64,000 bases of DNA from Pseudomonas sp. RIT288 (GTDB lineage: Bacteria > Pseudomonadota > Gammaproteobacteria > Pseudomonadales > Pseudomonadaceae): positions 124,001-188,000 of the forward strand of contig NZ_JFYN01000042.1 of the NCBI RefSeq assembly GCF_000631985.1, in the 5' to 3' direction. Below the pieces are notes generated by a model. The model made no database searches and was not told the DNA's origin. It saw only the letters and a program-made list of their open reading frames with translations. Positions 35,194 to 43,969 of this stretch are shown piece by piece; the stretch's first letter is position 1, and each line of letters opens with the position of its first letter. Position numbers and translations under genes: made by a program.

Positions 35194-35240
35194 CTGACAT
35201 ATCAGACATTCATTTCCAATATACCGATCAAGGATTGATC
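35194..35240. promoter_or_regulatory. palindromes in the LysR/quinone-reductase divergent promoter
   Basis: Two perfect dyads: CTGACATATCAG at 35194-35205 and GATCAAGGATTGATC at 35226-35240. They lie in the short region between the two divergent genes and are candidate binding sites for the LysR protein. The assignment is inferred from position and symmetry. Confidence 0.5.
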
Positions 35241-35269
35241 CTGCCTGCATTCAACCAAGGAGTTGCAAC

Positions 35270-36046
35270 ATGAATGTGTTACTGGTCTACGCCCACCCCG
35301 AACCCACGTCGCTCAACGGCTCGCTCAGGGACTTCACCGTCCAGCGTCTGCAAGCCGCCGGTCACACCGTGCAGGTCTCCGACCTGTATGCGATGAACTG
35401 GAAAACCACGATCGACGCCGATGACGCCCCCGGTCGCGATGAAAGCCGGCCATTCCACGCCTCGATCGATTCGAAACTGGCTTACCAACAGGGCCGGCAG
35501 TCCGCTGACATCGCCCGTGAGCAGGAAAAACTGCTGTGGGCCGACGCGCTGATCCTGCAGTTCCCGCTGTGGTGGTTCACCATGCCGGCCATCCTCAAGG
35601 GCTGGGTCGAACGCGTGTACGCCTACGGGTTTGCCTACGGTGTCGGCGAACACTCCGATGCACGCTGGGGTGAGCGCTACGGCGAGGGCAAGATGAAAGG
35701 TAAACGCGCGATGCTGCTGGTCACCACCGGAGGCTGGGATTCGCACTACAGTACGCGCGGGATCAACGGGCCGATAGATGATCTGCTGTTTCCGATTCAG
35801 CACGGCGTTCTGTTCTACCCCGGTTTCGACGTGGTGCCGCCCTTCATGGTGTACCGCGCCAGCCGCATGGATCAAGCGCGGTTTGCCGAGACCTGCGAGG
35901 CGCTGGGCACGCGTCTGGATGAGTTGTGGAGCACGCGGCCGATTGCGTATCGACAGCAGAATGCCGGGGATTACGAGATTCCGGCGTTGACGCTCAAGGA
36001 TGATGTCGCTCCGGGTGAAGCAGGCTTCGCCGCGCATTTGCGTTGA
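35270..36046 (+). CDS. NAD(P)H-quinone reductase, NQO1/flavodoxin-fold family
   Basis: A 258-residue FMN/FAD flavoprotein of the NQO1/MdaB group that reduces quinones by two electrons and often answers to electrophile or oxidative stress. It begins with the flavin-binding strand NVLLVYAHPEPTSLNGSL. It has the key PLWWFTMPAILKGWVERV region and LLVTTGGWDSHYS. AAGGAG lies eight bases before the ATG. Divergent from the LysR gene that probably controls it. Confidence 0.9.
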   Translation: MNVLLVYAHPEPTSLNGSLRDFTVQRLQAAGHTVQVSDLYAMNWKTTIDADDAPGRDESRPFHASIDSKLAYQQGRQSADIAREQEKLLWADALILQFPLWWFTMPAILKGWVERVYAYGFAYGVGEHSDARWGERYGEGKMKGKRAMLLVTTGGWDSHYSTRGINGPIDDLLFPIQHGVLFYPGFDVVPPFMVYRASRMDQARFAETCEALGTRLDELWSTRPIAYRQQNAGDYEIPALTLKDDVAPGEAGFAAHLR

Positions 36047-36052
36047 TGCCCG

Positions 36053-36132
36053 GAAAAGATCGCAGCCTTCGGCAGCGCCTACACAGGAATCAGGTTTTCC
36101 CTGTAGGAGCTGCCAAAGGCTGCGATCTTTTG
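36053..36132. repeat. REPIN, family A
   Basis: Inverted pair of AAAAGATCGCAGCCTTCGGC-type REPs with some base differences in the arms. It fills most of the space between the convergent quinone reductase and membrane-protein genes. Confidence 0.84.
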
Positions 36133-36135
36133 CTT

Positions 36136-36654
36136 TCAGACAGACACCACCCGCGCCGTGCGCACAAACAGCGCATGCGCCTTGTCCCAGAAGTTTCCGC
36201 CGAGCACAAAGAAACTGCCGATGAACATCAGGTCACCCAGCAGTTGCAGCTGCCAAAGATTGGGGCGCAATCCCGGCCAGAAGTTATCGAAATACGGTTC
36301 CAGAAACGCCGTCAGCAGCGGCAGCCAGAACATCACCACGCCGATCCGGTGCCGCATTGGCCCGACCTGATCGACCGGGGTCGGAATGATCCCCGACACG
36401 TAGCTGCCGATCTTGCGCTTGAGTTCGGCAAACCCGGCCTTGCCCATCACCGCGATCACCAACAGCAACAGCACCTTGTTGCTGATAAACAGCACCCCGG
36501 TCAACGCCGCGACTTTCGAGCCGGGTACATCGAGGCTGGCGGCAAGCGGCACCATCAGCCACGAGCCGAGCATCACGCAAATGATTGCCACGCCGGCCTT
36601 GAAGCGCCAGGTAGCAGGGGTGGTCGGTACAACCGAATCCTGTGAGGTGTCCAT
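36136..36654 (-). CDS. inner-membrane protein of the 'transporter suffix' type
   Basis: A 172-residue protein with about four membrane helices: residues roughly 20-42, 46-70, 103-122 and 137-155. It resembles short proteins annotated as transporter suffix domain proteins. The start MDTSQDSVVP is chosen because the frame upstream runs into the divergent efflux promoter. Function unknown; divergent from a three-gene efflux operon, which may only be chance. Confidence 0.65.
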   Translation of the reverse strand: MDTSQDSVVPTTPATWRFKAGVAIICVMLGSWLMVPLAASLDVPGSKVAALTGVLFISNKVLLLLVIAVMGKAGFAELKRKIGSYVSGIIPTPVDQVGPMRHRIGVVMFWLPLLTAFLEPYFDNFWPGLRPNLWQLQLLGDLMFIGSFFVLGGNFWDKAHALFVRTARVVSV

Positions 36655-36784
36655 GGTTTCGTACCTTTTGATCGAGGGCCCGGGTGGTTGAGGAGCGCTT
36701 GAAAAGCGTAGCAGCAGAATCGCCCGATCAACCTGCCATCTGCCGTCTATGCTCCAGTGATATTTGCGACCCGGGACACGCGCA

Positions 36785-38338
36785 ATGCCTGCAACCACCG
36801 CCCTGCTGACGCGGCCCGGCCACCTGTTGTTGCTCGGTGCCTTGAGTTTGAGCGGTTGCGTACGTCTGGGGCCGGATTTCCAGCCGCCGGGCGAGGCCTG
36901 GAGCAAGCAATGGCACAGCGCCGCGCTGGAGCAGGCCAGTGAACGCGCCGACCAACCGGACCTGCGCCAGTGGTGGCAAGTGTTCGCCGACCCGGTGCTC
37001 GACCGCCTGATCGCCGAAGCCGATGCGCACAACAGCAGCCTGAAAATCGCCGGGCTGCGAGTGCTCGAGGCCCGCGCGCAACTGGGCATCGCCGAAAGCG
37101 CCCGCTATCCGCAACTGCAGCAGTTGGGCGTCGACAGCCTTTACGTCGACCGTCATCAGTCCGGTGGCAACAACCCGCAGAACCGTCAATTCTGGCAACA
37201 CAGCGCAGCGTTCGATGTCGGCTGGGAGCTGGATTTCTGGGGCCGTTTCAGCCGCGCCATCGAGTCGTCCGATGCGAGCTACTTCGCCGCCCAGGCCAAC
37301 TACGAAGACGCTCTGGTGTTGCTGCGAGCGCAAGTCGCCGACACCTATTTTCTGCTGCGCACCACCGAAGCGCGGCTGCGGGTCGCCCGGGAAAACGCCG
37401 CCCAGCAGAAACGCAATTTCGAGATCACCGAAAAACTGTTCAACAGCGGCCAGACCGCCGAACTCGATCTGCAACAGGCGAAAACCCAGTACCTGGGCAC
37501 TCTGAGCAGCATTCCGGCATTCGAAGATCAGTTGCTGCGCACGCGCAACGCGCTGGCGGTACTGGTCGGTCAGCCGCCCGGTGGCGCGGCGCTGCTGGCT
37601 GAGCAGGCGGGGCTGATTCCGCTGGTCGATCGCGCGGTGTTGCAAGACGTCCCGGCCAACCTGTTGCTGCGCCGCCCCGATGTGCGAGCGGCAGAACTGA
37701 ACGTGGCTGCACAATCAGCGCTGGTCGGGGTCGCCGAAACCGATCTGTATCCGTCGCTGACCTTGCTCGGCAGCATCGTCTGGTCCACCGACACCCTCAG
37801 CGCCACCCCACGCAGCCTCGACCTGATCGGCGGCCCGAGCCTGCGCTGGAACCTCTTCGATTACGGGCGGATCCGCAACAACATCCGCGTGCAGGACGCG
37901 CGTCTGCAGCAACTGATCGAAGCCTACCGCGACAAGGTGCGCCAGGCCGCGCGCGAGGCCGACGATGCCGCCAGTGGCCTGAGCAAAGCGCTGCAGCGCG
38001 AACGCATTCTGCGCGAGGCCGAAGGCGCGGCGCGGCGTTCGCTGGTGCTGGCCAACACGCAATACCGCGAAGGTTATTCGGACTTTCAACGGGTGCTCGA
38101 CGCTCAGCGTGCGCTGCTGGAGTTGCAAGACAACTATCTGGTCAGCCGCAGCGACGCGGTGAGCAACCTGATCGCCCTGTACAAAGCCCTCGGTGGCGGC
38201 TGGCAAAGCAATGCACCACAAGTCGATGAGCCTACCCGGCAACAGATGCAGCAACGCACCCACTGGGGCGACTTGCTCAACGCACCGCCCACCCCACCGG
38301 CGTATCCCCTTCCACCGCAGGTAAGTCGCCATGACTGA
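36785..38338 (+). CDS. outer-membrane efflux lipoprotein (OprM/NodT family)
   Basis: Outer-membrane channel of a tripartite exporter, 517 residues. The N-terminal signal ends in a lipobox LSLSGC, so it is lipidated. Two TolC-like repeats are visible from the sequence WWQVFADPVLDRLI onward, and LLRRPDVRAAEL is the family signature. It is first in an operon with a membrane-fusion protein (overlap of eight bases) and a DUF2955 membrane protein. Confidence 0.92.
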   Translation: MPATTALLTRPGHLLLLGALSLSGCVRLGPDFQPPGEAWSKQWHSAALEQASERADQPDLRQWWQVFADPVLDRLIAEADAHNSSLKIAGLRVLEARAQLGIAESARYPQLQQLGVDSLYVDRHQSGGNNPQNRQFWQHSAAFDVGWELDFWGRFSRAIESSDASYFAAQANYEDALVLLRAQVADTYFLLRTTEARLRVARENAAQQKRNFEITEKLFNSGQTAELDLQQAKTQYLGTLSSIPAFEDQLLRTRNALAVLVGQPPGGAALLAEQAGLIPLVDRAVLQDVPANLLLRRPDVRAAELNVAAQSALVGVAETDLYPSLTLLGSIVWSTDTLSATPRSLDLIGGPSLRWNLFDYGRIRNNIRVQDARLQQLIEAYRDKVRQAAREADDAASGLSKALQRERILREAEGAARRSLVLANTQYREGYSDFQRVLDAQRALLELQDNYLVSRSDAVSNLIALYKALGGGWQSNAPQVDEPTRQQMQQRTHWGDLLNAPPTPPAYPLPPQVSRHD

Positions 38339-39461
38339 CGTCGCGCCTCCAGCGCCCGCCCCAGCCCCCGCCCCGGTTCAACCTGACCCGGCGAAAAAAA
38401 GCATCCGTTGGGTGCTGCTGTTGATCGTGTTGAGCCTGGCGTGGTACCTGCTGGCCGACCGCTACACGCCCTACACCCAGCAGGCGCGGGTCGGCGCATT
38501 CGTGATTCCGGTGGCGGCGGAAGTCGCGGGGCGGGTGATCAAGGTCAACGTGCGCAACAATCAGGACGTGAAGGCCGGCGATATCCTGTTTGAACTCGAT
38601 CCGCAGCCGCTGCAGATTGCCGTCGACCGAGCCCGGGCCGATCTGGAAAACGCCCGTCGCACAGTTGGCGCCAGCACCGCAGGCATCGCTTCGGCCCAGG
38701 CGTCGCTGCGTGCAGCCCAAGCCGATGAACTCAAGGCGCGCCAGGACAATCGCCGGCTTGAAGGCTTGTACAAAGAAGATCCGGGCACGGTGTCCGTACG
38801 ACTTCTTGAAGTGTCCCGGGCCAACCATACAGCGGCGGTCAGCAAGGTCGCCGCCGCCCGGGCCGAAGTGCTGCGTGCCCAGGAACAGGAAGGCGGCAAC
38901 ACCGACACCAACGCCAAACTGCTCAGCGCCGCCGCCACGCTGGCCAAGGCCGAACTCGATCTGGCCAACACGCGCATCGGCGCACGCTCGGCCGGTTTGA
39001 TTACCGACCTGCGCACCGACGTCGGCCAGTTCGCGGCTGCCGGCAGTCCGGTGATGACACTGATCGCCATCCACGACGTATGGATCAGCGCCGACCTGAC
39101 TGAAAACAATCTCGGTCGTGTGCAACCCGGAACCCCGGTCGCCATCGTCCTTGACGCACTGCCCGGTGAAGTCCTCGACGGTCGCGTGCGCAGCGTCGGT
39201 TATGGCGTGAGCGTCGGCCAGACACCCGCGCCCGGCACCTTGCCAAGCATTCAGAACAGCCGCGACTGGCTGCGTCCGGCACAGCGTTTTCCAGTGATCA
39301 TCGAGTTCAGCGAAGAGGCGAAAAAGCGTCTGTTCGACAGTCGCGCGATCCGCGCTGGCGGCCAGGCGGAAGTCATGGCCTTCCCCACCGAGGGCAATCT
39401 GCTCAACCCATTGGGGCGGTTGTTTGTCGGTCTGATGAGTTGGCTGTCGTATGCCTACTGA
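38331..39461 (+). CDS. HlyD/EmrA-type membrane-fusion protein
   Basis: Periplasmic adaptor of the efflux system, 376 residues. It has a Pro-Ala-rich cytoplasmic tail, one membrane helix (about residues 26-42) and a biotinyl-lipoyl-like first half (VAAEVAGRVIKVNVRNNQDV). A coiled-coil hairpin with many Ala, Glu and Arg residues and the second half VMTLIAIHDVWISADLTENN follow. It overlaps both neighbours, so translation is coupled. Confidence 0.92.
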   Translation: MTDVAPPAPAPAPAPVQPDPAKKSIRWVLLLIVLSLAWYLLADRYTPYTQQARVGAFVIPVAAEVAGRVIKVNVRNNQDVKAGDILFELDPQPLQIAVDRARADLENARRTVGASTAGIASAQASLRAAQADELKARQDNRRLEGLYKEDPGTVSVRLLEVSRANHTAAVSKVAAARAEVLRAQEQEGGNTDTNAKLLSAAATLAKAELDLANTRIGARSAGLITDLRTDVGQFAAAGSPVMTLIAIHDVWISADLTENNLGRVQPGTPVAIVLDALPGEVLDGRVRSVGYGVSVGQTPAPGTLPSIQNSRDWLRPAQRFPVIIEFSEEAKKRLFDSRAIRAGGQAEVMAFPTEGNLLNPLGRLFVGLMSWLSYAY

Positions 39462-40470
39462 GCGCAGCGTGCCGGCGCAACGGGCCTTGCGTCTGGCGTT
39501 CGGCACGGCGCTGTGCACCGCTGCCAGTTATGGTTTCGCGTTGCCGCTGCCGTTCATCTCGCCAGTGCTGGCGGTTTTGCTGCTGGCCAGCCTGCCACGC
39601 CCCTTACCGCTGAAAGGCGCGTTGGCACTCGCGCTGGTGGCCGCGCTCACCACCAGCATCGGCCTGCTGCTGGTGCCGTTACTGCGTTACTACCCGCTAA
39701 GCGGCGTGTTGCTGATCGGCCTCGGTCTGTTTCTGGTGTTCCGCTTCGGCCTGCGCGGCGGCAACCCACTGATCATGATGTTTCTGGTGATCGGCATGAC
39801 CATGATCTCCGCCGCTGGTTTTGCCGAGTTCGATCTGGCGATGGCGGTGATTGGTGCGCTGGTCAAAGGCCTGTTGCTGGCGGTTGCGGTGGTCGGGCTC
39901 AGCCATGCACTGTTTCCGGAACGCCCCGACAGCCCCGCCGCGCCGAAACCACCCGCCATGCCAGCCGAAGACGTACCCCGCGTGGCCCTGCGCGCCACGC
40001 TGATCGTGCTACCGACCTTTTTGCTGGCCCTGAGCGACCCGGCGAGCTACCTGCCGATCATCCTCAAAGCCGTCAGCCTCGGCCAGCAAACCTCCACCAC
40101 CCAGACCCACCACGCCGGCCGCGAACTGCTCGGCTCGACGCTCCTGGCCGGCGTGTTGGCGGTGCTGCTGTGGTGCGGCTTGAGCCTGTTCGTGCACCTG
40201 TGGATGTTCTTTCTGTGGACGCTGCTGTTCGGCCTGTGGCTGGCACGCAAACTCTTTCGCCTGAGCCCGACGCCATTCAGCCCCGGGTTCTGGATCAACA
40301 CATTCATCACCATGATCATCCTGCTCGGTCAATCGGTGCAGGACAGCGCGGCGGGCAAGGACGTGTACAGCGCGTTTGCGGTACGCATGGGGCTGTTTAT
40401 TCTGGTGACGCTGTACGGCACGTTGATGATGCATGTGCTGGAGGCGCACCGGCCCCGCATCAAGGCGTAA
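39451..40470 (+). CDS. DUF2955 membrane protein of the FUSC/aromatic-acid efflux type
   Basis: Inner-membrane component (339 residues, about ten helices in two blocks). DUF2955 proteins belong to the wider FUSC/AaeB-like group and occur with a fusion protein and outer-membrane channel, as here. The TAA stop directly abuts the convergent stop of the AbrB-like gene. The exported compound is unknown; aromatic acids are a reasonable guess. Confidence 0.84.
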   Translation: MPTERSVPAQRALRLAFGTALCTAASYGFALPLPFISPVLAVLLLASLPRPLPLKGALALALVAALTTSIGLLLVPLLRYYPLSGVLLIGLGLFLVFRFGLRGGNPLIMMFLVIGMTMISAAGFAEFDLAMAVIGALVKGLLLAVAVVGLSHALFPERPDSPAAPKPPAMPAEDVPRVALRATLIVLPTFLLALSDPASYLPIILKAVSLGQQTSTTQTHHAGRELLGSTLLAGVLAVLLWCGLSLFVHLWMFFLWTLLFGLWLARKLFRLSPTPFSPGFWINTFITMIILLGQSVQDSAAGKDVYSAFAVRMGLFILVTLYGTLMMHVLEAHRPRIKA

Positions 40471-41490
40471 TCAGCTTTGTTCCCGCGCCCGCCGCACCTG
40501 CACCAACAACGCTGGCGCAAAATGCAGCAGCACCATCCGCGCCAGATGGTGAGTGAGGATGAACACCACGTTCAGGCCACCGGCGAAGGCGACAATCGCG
40601 ATCGTCTCGATCGCGCCCGGCATGTACGCGAGCCACAGCGACAACGGATCACTGTTCAGCCAGCGCGCCGCCACTTCGGCAAATGCCGCCGCCACCACGA
40701 TCATCAAGCCAACCGATACCAACGCCGTGCGGCCATGCCGCCCCAGCTCCGCGAGGCCGAGTCCCTGAAAGCGCGAGCCGATCCGCACGCCCAGAATCAG
40801 CGCCGCCAGGTTCAGGCTCCAGTCCGGCATGTGGAAGCCGTGCAGCCATCCCGATTTCACAAACACCGCCGTCAGCAGAATCGCCGTCAACATGAACGGC
40901 GCCGGCACGCCGATCACCAACAGCAGTCGCCCGATGACGATGCTCAAGCCGATCAGCGCCAGCACGGTCAACGCCATGCCCGTACTCAACGGAGCGTTTT
41001 CAACCACTGCCACCGAGGCCTGCCCGGGAATCAAAAAGCTCACCAGCAGCGTGATCAACAGCAAGCGCATCAGGTGCACGATGATGACCTTGCTCGAGGC
41101 CTTTTCCGACTCCAGCAAATCGAACACCGCCGCCAATGCACCGGGGTACACCGCCAACAGCGCATCGGTGCGATTCCAGCCAGCGCCGCGGGTCAGCCAC
41201 CATCCGGCGAGGGCGATCTGTACGATCAGGCATATCAGCAGGACGCCGAGGCTTGGCAACATCGCCGAAGCCGTCGCACTGTCCCACGCTTCGAACATCA
41301 GCCCGGTGGCGATGCCCAGCGTGACCTGGATATAGCCCAGGCCATAAGGGGTTGCCGGGGCAAAACCGCTGCGCGTGGTGACCAGCGCGGTGACAAGGAT
41401 CGCCCCCAGCAACAGGCCATGAGGAACACCGCTGACCTGCAACGCAGCGCCAACAGAGGCCGCGATCAACAAACACAGAATCGATTTCAT
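40471..41490 (-). CDS. AbrB-family membrane protein
   Basis: A 339-residue, very hydrophobic protein with two AbrB-type repeat domains (each ending in a stretch like SWLHGFHMPDWSLNLAALILG). The name comes from an old 'ammonia monooxygenase' annotation that is not supported. It is not the AbrB DNA-binding regulator. Its start MKSILCLL is preferred over one 12 codons earlier. Function is not known. Confidence 0.8.
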   Translation of the reverse strand: MKSILCLLIAASVGAALQVSGVPHGLLLGAILVTALVTTRSGFAPATPYGLGYIQVTLGIATGLMFEAWDSATASAMLPSLGVLLICLIVQIALAGWWLTRGAGWNRTDALLAVYPGALAAVFDLLESEKASSKVIIVHLMRLLLITLLVSFLIPGQASVAVVENAPLSTGMALTVLALIGLSIVIGRLLLVIGVPAPFMLTAILLTAVFVKSGWLHGFHMPDWSLNLAALILGVRIGSRFQGLGLAELGRHGRTALVSVGLMIVVAAAFAEVAARWLNSDPLSLWLAYMPGAIETIAIVAFAGGLNVVFILTHHLARMVLLHFAPALLVQVRRAREQS

Positions 41491-41528
41491 ATTCGCCTTC
41501 CTGGCTATTTCCCTGAGGCATTCCACTC

Positions 41529-41620
41529 CCCTGTAGGAGCTGCCGCAGGCTGCGATCTTTTGATTTTGTTTTTTAGGATCAAGATCAAAAGATCGCAGCC
41601 TGCGGCAGCTCCTACAGGGG
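41529..41620. repeat. REPIN, family A
   Basis: Inverted pair of AGGAGCTGCCGCAGGCTGCG-type REPs around an A/T-rich loop. It lies between two minus-strand genes, upstream of the AbrB-like gene and downstream of the HD hydrolase gene. Confidence 0.87.
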
Positions 41621-41631
41621 AACGTGGTGAT

Positions 41632-42054
41632 TTATGAGCGCAACCGTCCGATCGCCCGGCGATATTTCTCGACCCGTTCCAGATCCTCCCAACTCGGCGA
41701 GGCAATCCGCGACAGGTCGCTGTTCTCTTCCAGATCCGCCAGTTTCACCACCCGGCCAATCGGGTTCTGCGCCGCGCGCTCGACGAAATCCTCGTAGGAC
41801 TCACCGGGCACTTTGGTCACCGATGCAATCGCCGTCAGCACCTCTTCGCTGAAGCCTTCCTTGCGCAAATCATCGAGGCTGATACCGCAATCCTCGACCA
41901 CATCGTGCAGCACGGCGACGATGCGTTCCTCCAGGGTGCTCATGCGCAACATGACTTTCAGGGGATGCAGAATGTACGGCGCACCGCCCTTGTCGACCTG
42001 CCCGGCGTGCGCGGTGGCAGCGAGGGCGATAGCGCGTTCGAGTGTCTGGGTCAT
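41632..42054 (-). CDS. HD-domain hydrolase of the MESH1/(p)ppGpp-hydrolase-like group
   Basis: Single HD domain of 140 residues. The metal-binding pattern is present: H16 (AHAGQVDKGG), H30 (YILHPLKV), H50-D51 (VLHDVVED) and a later aspartate in VKLADLEEN. Free-standing proteins of this type are related to the hydrolase domain of SpoT and to MESH1, so it may cleave (p)ppGpp or a related nucleotide. The substrate is inferred only. A gene of unknown function lies 15 bases upstream on the same strand. Confidence 0.82.
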   Translation of the reverse strand: MTQTLERAIALAATAHAGQVDKGGAPYILHPLKVMLRMSTLEERIVAVLHDVVEDCGISLDDLRKEGFSEEVLTAIASVTKVPGESYEDFVERAAQNPIGRVVKLADLEENSDLSRIASPSWEDLERVEKYRRAIGRLRS

Positions 42055-42069
42055 GGGGATTCCCTCGGG

Positions 42070-42450
42070 TTAGATGCCGTAACGGCCGCCAACGTGGATG
42101 TTGCGTTTGAGCCAGTTGCCGATCGCTTTCAAGCGCCCCACTGGCTGGGAATGTTGCTCAAGAAGCATGGACACCAATGACGTCTGATCCGTCCCCGGAT
42201 ACGCATCGATCAATTGCGCGACCCACGCACAATCGGCTTTCTTCAGATGTTCACGCCACTCGCCAGGCCAGCCATCCAGCTCATCTAGCGCCAACCACCG
42301 AGCCCCGCCCTGATTTGCATGCCCACCGCCAATCGATTGCTCGAAGCAGAATGGCGTCCCCGGTCGGGACAGGTCAAAGCAGAAAATGTAGATGTCTTGA
42401 GTAGGGTGCTGTGGCGTGGGGGCGTTGTTGCGGCTGCCGATTTCGATCAT
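42070..42450 (-). CDS. hypothetical protein next to the HD hydrolase
   Basis: A 126-residue soluble protein beginning MIEIGSRNNA; I do not recognise a family. It contains a Gly/His stretch (SIGGGHANQGG) and a conserved-looking WLALDELDGWPGEW. It lies 15 bases upstream of the HD gene and is probably co-transcribed. It is most likely real: codon use matches its neighbours and there is no competing frame. Confidence 0.65.
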   Translation of the reverse strand: MIEIGSRNNAPTPQHPTQDIYIFCFDLSRPGTPFCFEQSIGGGHANQGGARWLALDELDGWPGEWREHLKKADCAWVAQLIDAYPGTDQTSLVSMLLEQHSQPVGRLKAIGNWLKRNIHVGGRYGI

Positions 42451-42618
42451 GCGCGGTTCCGTCCGTGGGTGAGGCTTGACAACTTGTTTCGCAGTCTACG
42501 TCGTGGTGCCGATGGGGGAAACCTCTGGCGATGAGATGTAGACGGACAACTGAAATGGTTCAACCCACCCTCTTTTGTGTAACATTTCCAAAACAGCGTA
42601 TTTACAAGGATGTTCACC

Positions 42619-42666
42619 GTGTCAGGAAAACCTGCTGCTCGAGTTACTGATCCAACCTCCTCGTAG
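42619..42666 (+). pseudogene. truncated PAAR-domain protein (type VI secretion effector start)
   Basis: GTG with AAGGA about nine bases upstream opens MSGKPAARVTDPTSS, then a TAG. The first 12 residues are the hallmark N-terminus of PAAR proteins that tip the type VI needle and carry toxins. Only this start remains. A second frame, from about 42651, reads on as VVLGAPWLTEYTQERE into the next gene and could be the toxin's last residues, joined by deletion and frameshift. The PAAR match is clear to the eye; the deletion history is inferred. Confidence 0.65.
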
Positions 42667-42714
42667 TACTTGGTGCTCCTTGGCTAACTGAATATACGCA
42701 GGAGCGAGAACAGA

Positions 42715-43335
42715 ATGAGCCTTATCGAAAAACTAATTTCGCTGATAAAACCAGAACCTAGGCAAGAGCAAATAGCCGGGTACAGCAAACAAGAGCTTAA
42801 AAGCTTGTTTTCTCGGCCTTTAGCTCAGACCAACTTACCCGTTCAGCCTCCCACTACTTCATTGGAAAGCGCTGATATCTGCGCATTTTTTTCGCAGTTC
42901 CTAATCGAACCTAATGATTTGGTTGAATTTGAATCACTCGTCGAATCTCACTTCAGAAAAAACACTGAAAGAACCTTCAATGATCTTCCGGTATTTGAAT
43001 ACGACCGCGCATTGAGTGGAGACCGACTGATATTCTTCGCATCTACTAGAGAATTCAACTCTGTCACGATTCGCTTGATAACTAACAGCCTTGACTTTCT
43101 AACGATGCTTAACCGCAAAAAATTTGCGGTTCCTCCACCATGGTTTGCTTTTGAAGGCTACGAGCCTTCTTGGTGGGGAGGCAGCATGCAAGGTGCTCAA
43201 GAATATTACGACAACAATTATTTTTTCAGTTTTTTCACTCAATTGAGCGACATTGAAAAGCAATCTTATTATTCGAGGTTTCGCGCAACTGATGAGTGGA
43301 TCGAAAGATTAGAGTTAATGTACGACACCGAGTGA
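42715..43335 (+). CDS. hypothetical protein, probable orphan immunity protein
   Basis: A 206-residue protein, low in GC compared with the surrounding genes, beginning MSLIEKLISLIK. No family is recognised. It has features common in immunity proteins: small, acidic with many aromatic residues, and C-terminal WIERLELMYD. AGGAG lies about 11 bases before the ATG. It directly follows the PAAR fragment, so I infer it once protected against the lost toxin. The A/T-rich composition suggests horizontal transfer. Confidence 0.6.
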   Translation: MSLIEKLISLIKPEPRQEQIAGYSKQELKSLFSRPLAQTNLPVQPPTTSLESADICAFFSQFLIEPNDLVEFESLVESHFRKNTERTFNDLPVFEYDRALSGDRLIFFASTREFNSVTIRLITNSLDFLTMLNRKKFAVPPPWFAFEGYEPSWWGGSMQGAQEYYDNNYFFSFFTQLSDIEKQSYYSRFRATDEWIERLELMYDTE

Positions 43336-43460
43336 GTTGAACAGGAGCACCTTCGCGTACTCTCACCGGAATGGTTGATGGAACCTTCCGAGACTAGCCA
43401 ATCTCCAAACAATAAACGCCCCGCTCACGATCAAACATGGGGCCATGGGAGAGTTCCGCG

Positions 43461-43892
43461 ATGAACATCCGACTGTTGCTCCTGATCGCTACCTTCAGCG
43501 TCATCCCCACCTGCGTCATGGCCGAGGGCTGCGACGTCCAGACCCAATCCTCCAGCGCTTCGGTGCCAGCGGTGGAAACCCACAGCTGCTACGAATACGA
43601 AGGCATGCCCGTCAGCTCCATCGACTGGTCGTGCAGCAATGAAAGCAAAGACATGCTCAGCAGCACTAAAACCAAGGTCGAACACTGCGCCGACCACTAT
43701 CAGGCCACGTGTATCGCCACGATCACCCAGGAATCCCTGGCCAACCCGCACTCCACCAGCAAAGACAAAAATGCCAAGGCGCTGAACATCCCTGACAACG
43801 CCCAAGTGACCACGTATTACTACGACGTAGAGCATTTGGCCCAGGCGCGAATTGATTGTGAGAATGGTGGTGGGCATTGGAAGGCAAAGTAA
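43461..43892 (+). CDS. secreted cysteine-containing hypothetical protein
   Basis: A 143-residue protein with a signal peptide (about 21 residues, MNIRLLLLIATFSV to VMA). The mature part holds six cysteines, enough for three disulfides, and ends CENGGGHWKAK. It probably acts in the periplasm. The shorter start is used because the upstream in-frame codons lack a ribosome-binding site. A bidirectional terminator follows. Function unknown. Confidence 0.65.
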   Translation: MNIRLLLLIATFSVIPTCVMAEGCDVQTQSSSASVPAVETHSCYEYEGMPVSSIDWSCSNESKDMLSSTKTKVEHCADHYQATCIATITQESLANPHSTSKDKNAKALNIPDNAQVTTYYYDVEHLAQARIDCENGGGHWKAK

Positions 43893-43918
43893 GCGTTTGA
43901 GATCGGTGTTTGCGACAG

Positions 43919-43956
43919 GCAAAGAAAAGCCCGGCTCAAAAGACCGGGCTTTTTAG
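43919..43956. terminator. bidirectional terminator
   Basis: Hairpin arms AAAAGCCCGG and CCGGGCTTTT enclose a short A-rich loop, with A-runs before and T-runs after. It serves the convergent secreted-protein gene and the minus-strand low-complexity gene. Confidence 0.88.
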
Positions 43957-43969
43957 TGCGCGACATCCG

